Both the position numbers and the translations under genes were made by a program. Positions 59,386-64,000 of a stretch of DNA of 64,000 nt are shown here, one piece after another; position 1 is the first letter of the stretch; each line of letters begins with the position of its first letter. The notes under the pieces were generated by a model that saw nothing but the letters and a program-made list of their open reading frames with translations, was not told the origin of the DNA and made no database searches. The stretch spans positions 991,082 to 1,055,081 of the forward strand of contig RPFO01000692.1 of NCBI GenBank assembly GCA_009746045.1. The letters run 5' to 3'. This DNA is from Mesostigma viride (lineage: Eukaryota; Streptophyta; Mesostigmatophyceae; Mesostigmatales; Mesostigmataceae).

Positions 59386-60900
59386 CGGCCATGTACGCGG
59401 GCACCGTGAAGATGAGGGAGGCCACCCTCTTATCCACAGCGCCACAGTGGTGCACCCGCATGTACTCCTCGCCCATCTCCAGCATCACCGCCGGAACCAA
59501 CATCCAATTGACTTGGGGGAGGGGTGGACGGGAGAGCATCCAATCATCTGCTACCCCGGCCAGGGACCGAGCCGCGTTTGGCGCCAGCTTGGGTGGGATC
59601 ACCTGGCGTTTCGTCCCGGCGACGTATTAGTCATAACTCCGCACCTCCGGGCAATACATCGTCACGCCATTGGAAACGACCTAACAAGCTGTTGCGCCCG
59701 TGCCTCACGGAGAGGAAGGTGCTGGGTCTTAAACGCGTTTTCTCTTCCATCGCGATGTATACAACCCGAGGCTTGACAACGCTATACATCGGGGTGCAAG
59801 GTGACACGCGACACACCTAGAAACCATGATGCATCCATGCCAACTCCTTCACCAGCGCTAACACCAAAGTTCAGTGGTAGATTCTTGTGCACGGTCGTCA
59901 CGCAAAAAAAATCCAAAGATGCACCAATTTTTTTGAGATTCTCTAGGATGTACGTGACCTCCATACCAATGTGCAGACCTAAAATCTCATGTCCACTGGG
60001 TTTGCCACGTGTCAGATTACAGCGCGATACATCTCGTTCTAAAAAAGAAAAACGATCTATCGCGTCGAAAAAAAACACGGTTTAAATAAATATACAACGG
60101 ACCTGTTTCCGCTTTCACGCCTACTTTTCCACTTGGCCCAAGGAAATAGGTAGCATTTGGGCTCAATGAGTACAAAGGCTCACTTGGGCTCACTGAGTGC
60201 AATGGCGGCTGCAGCAGCTGGCATGGTTTGCCAAAGTTGACGTCCATCATCAGGCGAGCTTAGCTCAACAGCGTGTTCATGGCTACCTTGCATATTGTTC
60301 ATGGCTACCTTGCATATATACAGGGTTGGGCACTTGGGCTCTACATGGTGCTGTGTCCAGAGAGCACACCATCCGGCGTACAGGTCCCGCAACCTCCTAG
60401 CTGAGCAGCGCTTGTGATGCCATCTTTCTCCTTTCATCCTCCTCCATGTCCATGGGCCCGGGGGCATGCATGCCTGGCGCCGCACCACACACACCATGCA
60501 TCACGATCAACGAAAACCGCATGGCAGCCACGATACAACAGACGATGAGTTAGTATCACAATCTGCTCCGCCACGACGCACCTAGCGGTGGAACCAACCA
60601 AGGCCTACATCACAGCCTGAAATCGCGAGGACCCCAAAGATGGAAGCTCAACTGGGCCTGCCTCACAGACTCGATCAGGTAGAAGCACGCAGCAGATGGG
60701 TGGCGTGCTGCATATAAGTCATGCAAAAGCATGGGTAACATTCGACGCGCAAAAAATTGAACATGCATTGCAATAGGCACCATGCCATGAGTCACACTGG
60801 TGAAATGACAAGGCGACGCCACATACCATGTACCGCAGACAACCTTCTCAGCCAATGTTCATGCCACAACCAACCACCAATGCCAATCACCACAACATCC
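59386..60900. other. Interval with only doubtful ORFs
   Basis: 59386-59602 (minus) encodes GEEYMRVHHCGAVDKRVASL and a hydrophobic end; 59782-60078 (minus) encodes RGKPSGHEILGLHIGMEVTY and KNLPLNFGVSAGEGVGMDAS. Both look protein-like but I recognise no family and see no clear exon boundaries. 60100-60900 shows nothing convincing apart from a 28-bp direct repeat (GTTCATGGCTACCTTGCATA-type) at about 60274-60320; it may include the 3' flank of the next gene. Confidence 0.3.
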
Positions 60901-60920
60901 TGAACGACTCGCCGCATTTG

Positions 60921-63650
60921 TCAGCACCATCGTGCACCCAGATCATCAGCCCAGTCGACAAGGCAGCACGCACCGTGGCTGGCCGGCGCGTCATGATGGG
61001 CGTGCGCGTGCGCGTGGTGGGCCACCCCGTGGTCCAATTGCTCCGCCACCGCGTGGCCCGCCCCGTGCTCCGCGTGCACCCCGTGACCGCCTTTGTCCAC
61101 CATGGCCTCGCCGCCGTCGCCCATCTGGCTCACGCCCACGTCGTGGTGCACGCCCAGGCCCACGCCCGCGTGCACGCCCACGCCCAGGCCCACCGGCACG
61201 CCCACAGCACCCGGCATGAGCCCCGCCATCTGGCCAAACACCTGCTGCAGCATGGCCATGATGGAGCCCAGCAGCGCCGCGTTAGTTTTCTCGCTGCGCT
61301 CAAACGCCTCCAGGATCTGGGAGCGCTCCTGAGAAGGGGGGGGGGGGAGGGAAAGGAGGCCCGGAAGGGGGGAAGGGGGAAGGGGGAAGGGGGAAGAGCC
61401 AAGGGCAGGTTGCAGCCACGCGCGTGTTAACGAGGTCCTGTGGGTGCTGCTACAGAGCAGCGCAAAACATGGTGGGAGGGAGAGTTGAGAGAGACACACC
61501 ACGCACTTGTTTCAAACATGCGCGGCCATGATCCAGGACTGCAATACAAATGTTTTAAAGGCCCACGGCCATGGCAAGAGGAGGCAATATTGCAGCCTAA
61601 TTGTGAACCCATAGTCACCGCAGGGTTGCTGGCACGGTGAGGGCTTCACCGGGGACAACCAACCGGGGAGACAACACAGCAAAAAAACACTGCACCATGC
61701 TCTCGGCTCCCAGCACCCTTGCTGGATCTTCCGCGCGCACACACAAGTACGCACATGTGGACGCTGCGCACGCTGCCCACGTCTGTGTTGGGCACAGCCA
61801 CACAATGTCCCTCGCGCCCACACGAGGAAAGCGCCATGTGGCCGCATCGTACCACACACAACCATCCCCGCTTGCCATGCCTGCCCAGGTAGGGGGGGCA
61901 ACTGGCAGATGCTACCACACACGACGCACTACCCCCGTTGAGCCCCCTGCTGTGCCCTCCTACACTACTCCCCCACTGTGCCCGCTGTGCCCCCCCCCCC
62001 CCCCTTGTCCTCGCAGCCCAAACTCACACACCTTTTGTGCGTGGCGCGTGAGCTCCGCGTTGTGCCTCACGAGCGTCTCTATCGCCGCCAGCACGCGCAG
62101 CCGCTCGTCCTTCTTCTTGCTCGGCTTGCCGTACTCCGCCTCCCCGCCGCTGCCGCCCTCGCCGCCGCCCCCCATGCGTGCGTCGGCCCCCGCACGCGCG
62201 CCCAGCGCCTTGTCCACGTCCTCATACCACTCCCATGCGGAACCAGGCGCGCCCGGCAGGCTGGCTGCCTCCTTCTCCTCCCTGCGCCGCAGCACACGTA
62301 CACACACGCACGAGTGCAGGCATTCAAGCGCATGAGCACGCAAAAGCAGCAGAGGCATTCAAGCGCATGAGCACGCAAAAGCAGCAGGAACATTCAAGCG
62401 CATAAGCACGCAAAAGCATCAGGGACATGCCATCCCTTTCCTCTTCAACAACTACGGCTTCGTTACAAGTTGGCTTCCAAAAGAAGCACCCGGCTAAACC
62501 GCAGGAGAAGGCAGTGTGTGTGGGATGGGCCCCGCCATCCATCAGCATCGTCCCCCGCCTGGGGTGGCCACAGACACTGCAAGTGCAGTCCAGACCTCTG
62601 CAAACATGGGCTATAAAAAGCAAGTGAACTCCTGGACATGGTACAAAATGAAGTAAGGCGGACGATGACAGTGAGACACTGGCAGCTAAGAAAAAAGTGG
62701 ACGAATCCCGCAACTATGAAAAGATTCAAACAATAGCAAACAAAGGGAGGGCATTGAGGAGATTACCTGTACTTGGACAAGAATTTTTCAATTTTCTTCT
62801 TGATGGCCTGGGGGCGATAGTACTCATTCGTTGCGTTCATGATGTCACTTTGCACTTGGATGTAGATGGGGGAATTCGAGCTTGTCTTTGACGACCGGAT
62901 GTTGCCGTAGCTCTGGATCATTACTTTAATGGCAGCAGCGCTCATGACCTTCTTCGACTCCAGAAGGGCCAAGGAGCGATGCTGATCTTTGTCATCGCAT
63001 TTGTCGCCATCTTGGCAAACTGCAAGGCCGTCGCGGGAATGGTGGCTACCGTCTGACGACGATGTAGCCGTAGCCAGAGCCAAGACTTTACCCGAGGGAT
63101 CCCCGTCACCATCCGGAAGAACAGTGGGCATGCAAAGAGGCATTACGGAGGGTAACTCAGATGCTGACCCCACATGCTGCCGTTTGACTGACCCCAGCAA
63201 CCCGGACGACTTGTGAACAGATTTCCGGCCGCGCTTCTTTGGCTGTAAGGCAGTGAGACAGGAGCAATAAAACGCACATTACACTCATGAACCTAGAACC
63301 GTGTTCGAGGTGCACAACATGCAAGCAGATACAGGAATATTACAGGTATTTAGATTTTAGGCCGACATTAAGAAATTACTTACCAAGTCCCTTGCCAGTT
63401 CCACTGCTTCTTTAAATGATATTTCGCCGTGCTCTGCCGCAGCGAAAACGGACTCCTGATTGATAAATGTCCGGAATCCAACCCCGTCTCGTTGAACTTT
63501 GCCATCGTCATCCCGAAGGGTATGAACGTTCCCATGAACACCGCCATGTAGCCCGCTATGAACATGCAATGAATTATCTACGTGAGCATGAGCAACGTGA
63601 CCAGCTTCAAGTCCGCCATGATGTTGGTGATGTTGAGAAACTGCGTCCAT
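60921..63650 (-). CDS. AT-hook / trihelix-like (Myb-SANT) His-rich protein, four exons
   Basis: Exons 63650-63384, 63242-62767, 62281-62032 and 61328-60921; donors TTG|gtaagt, ACAG|gtaatc, AAAAG|gtgtgt; acceptors ccttacag, ggcgcag, cttctcag. Phases agree and the product is 466 residues. Residues 10-60 are His-rich (SQHHQHHGGLEAGHVAHAHV). KKRGRK at 91-96 is an AT-hook-like basic motif. About 190-276 (AAAIKVMIQSYGNIRSS ... KKKIEKFLSKYR ... WEWYEDVDKALG) has the spacing of trihelix/Myb-SANT DNA-binding domains with the usual Lys and terminal aromatic residues. 300-360 is a predicted coiled coil (ERLRVLAAIETLVRHNAELT). The C-terminus is Gly/Val/His-rich repeats. Probably a nuclear DNA-binding regulator; this is inferred from motifs and the Trp pattern is incomplete. 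Confidence 0.72.
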
Positions 63651-64000
63651 TCTGCGATTGATCCCGGGATGGATTGCTGGCGCCACACACGAGGAGGGGG
63701 TGGGGCTTCCCGCTGCACCTAGCACAAAATGCTATTGCGTGAATTAACGTCGTCTCGCGAGTGCGCTTGCAACCCCCAGCCCCAGGGAGACGAAATTGCG
63801 CAGGCGAGCCGAGAGACGGCGCCGCGGGTCGGCGCGCGGCGCAAGTGACACGAACGTCCGGGTGACCAGTGACAGCTCCAGCTATTACGGCAGTGAGCCA
63901 GTGAGGTCTGAGGAGTGAGGAGTGACCACTGTGGTGGCCAGGTGTTTCACGTCGGAGCCTGCGACGTGTCAAGAAACGCGGGAGATGCAAACTGAACAGT
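63651..64000. other. Upstream region of the trihelix-like gene
   Basis: GC-rich, no further ATG-led ORF joined to the gene in this stretch; a GTG-led extension in the same frame exists but lacks an ATG. It presumably includes the 5' UTR and promoter; no clear motif seen. Confidence 0.35.

Overview
This is nuclear DNA from a eukaryote, most likely a green-lineage microalga with a large, repeat-rich, GC-rich genome. The evidence is spliceosomal introns with GT-AG ends, a plant/algal-type hybrid histidine kinase, an interstitial TTTAGGG (plant-type telomere) tract, a trihelix-like Myb/SANT protein, and several APE-type LINE families. The genus cannot be fixed from sequence alone. Only two host genes are convincing; most of the rest is tandem repeats and nested transposable elements. 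REGION 1 (1-26.1 kb, minus strand): one very large hybrid histidine kinase gene. I could join 12 exons by reading frame and splice phase, from an ATG at 26104 to a splice donor at 397, giving exactly 1700 codons; the gene continues off the left edge. Domain order is TM1, extracytoplasmic Cache-like sensor, TM2, coiled coil, HisKA, HATPase (its G2 box sits partly in a 26-nt microexon), a degenerate receiver-like region, a true receiver, a Gly/Ser-rich repeat linker and the start of a second receiver. About 80% of the gene span is intron. Most of the longer introns carry their own private tandem array (units of 5, 41, 84, 48, 38, about 66, 27, 15, 7 and 28 bp); the largest is about 330 copies of a 28-bp unit in intron 2. 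REGION 2 (26.1-37.6 kb): an intergenic stretch, then an L1-like two-ORF LINE on the minus strand, bounded by a 16-bp target-site duplication. Its ORF2 is broken by two frameshifts and a 3.5-kb insertion with inverted repeats. REGION 3 (37.6-59.4 kb): a transposon graveyard. A 9.6-kb interval has TTAA/TTAA flanks and 13-bp inverted ends; it holds a PHD-finger ORF and later retroelement insertions. A second LINE family has self-complementary (TTAA)n or 5-bp microsatellite tails and is present as RT-bearing, ORF1-only and tail-only copies, often arranged tail to tail. A longer degraded copy (ORF1 plus ORF2) lies on the minus strand at about 50.1-55.7 kb. REGION 4 (59.4-64 kb): uncertain ORFs, then a four-exon minus-strand gene (start 63650, stop 60921) for a 466-residue AT-hook/trihelix-like, His-rich protein. 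All exon joins are my inference from phase and splice motifs; no transcript data were available.
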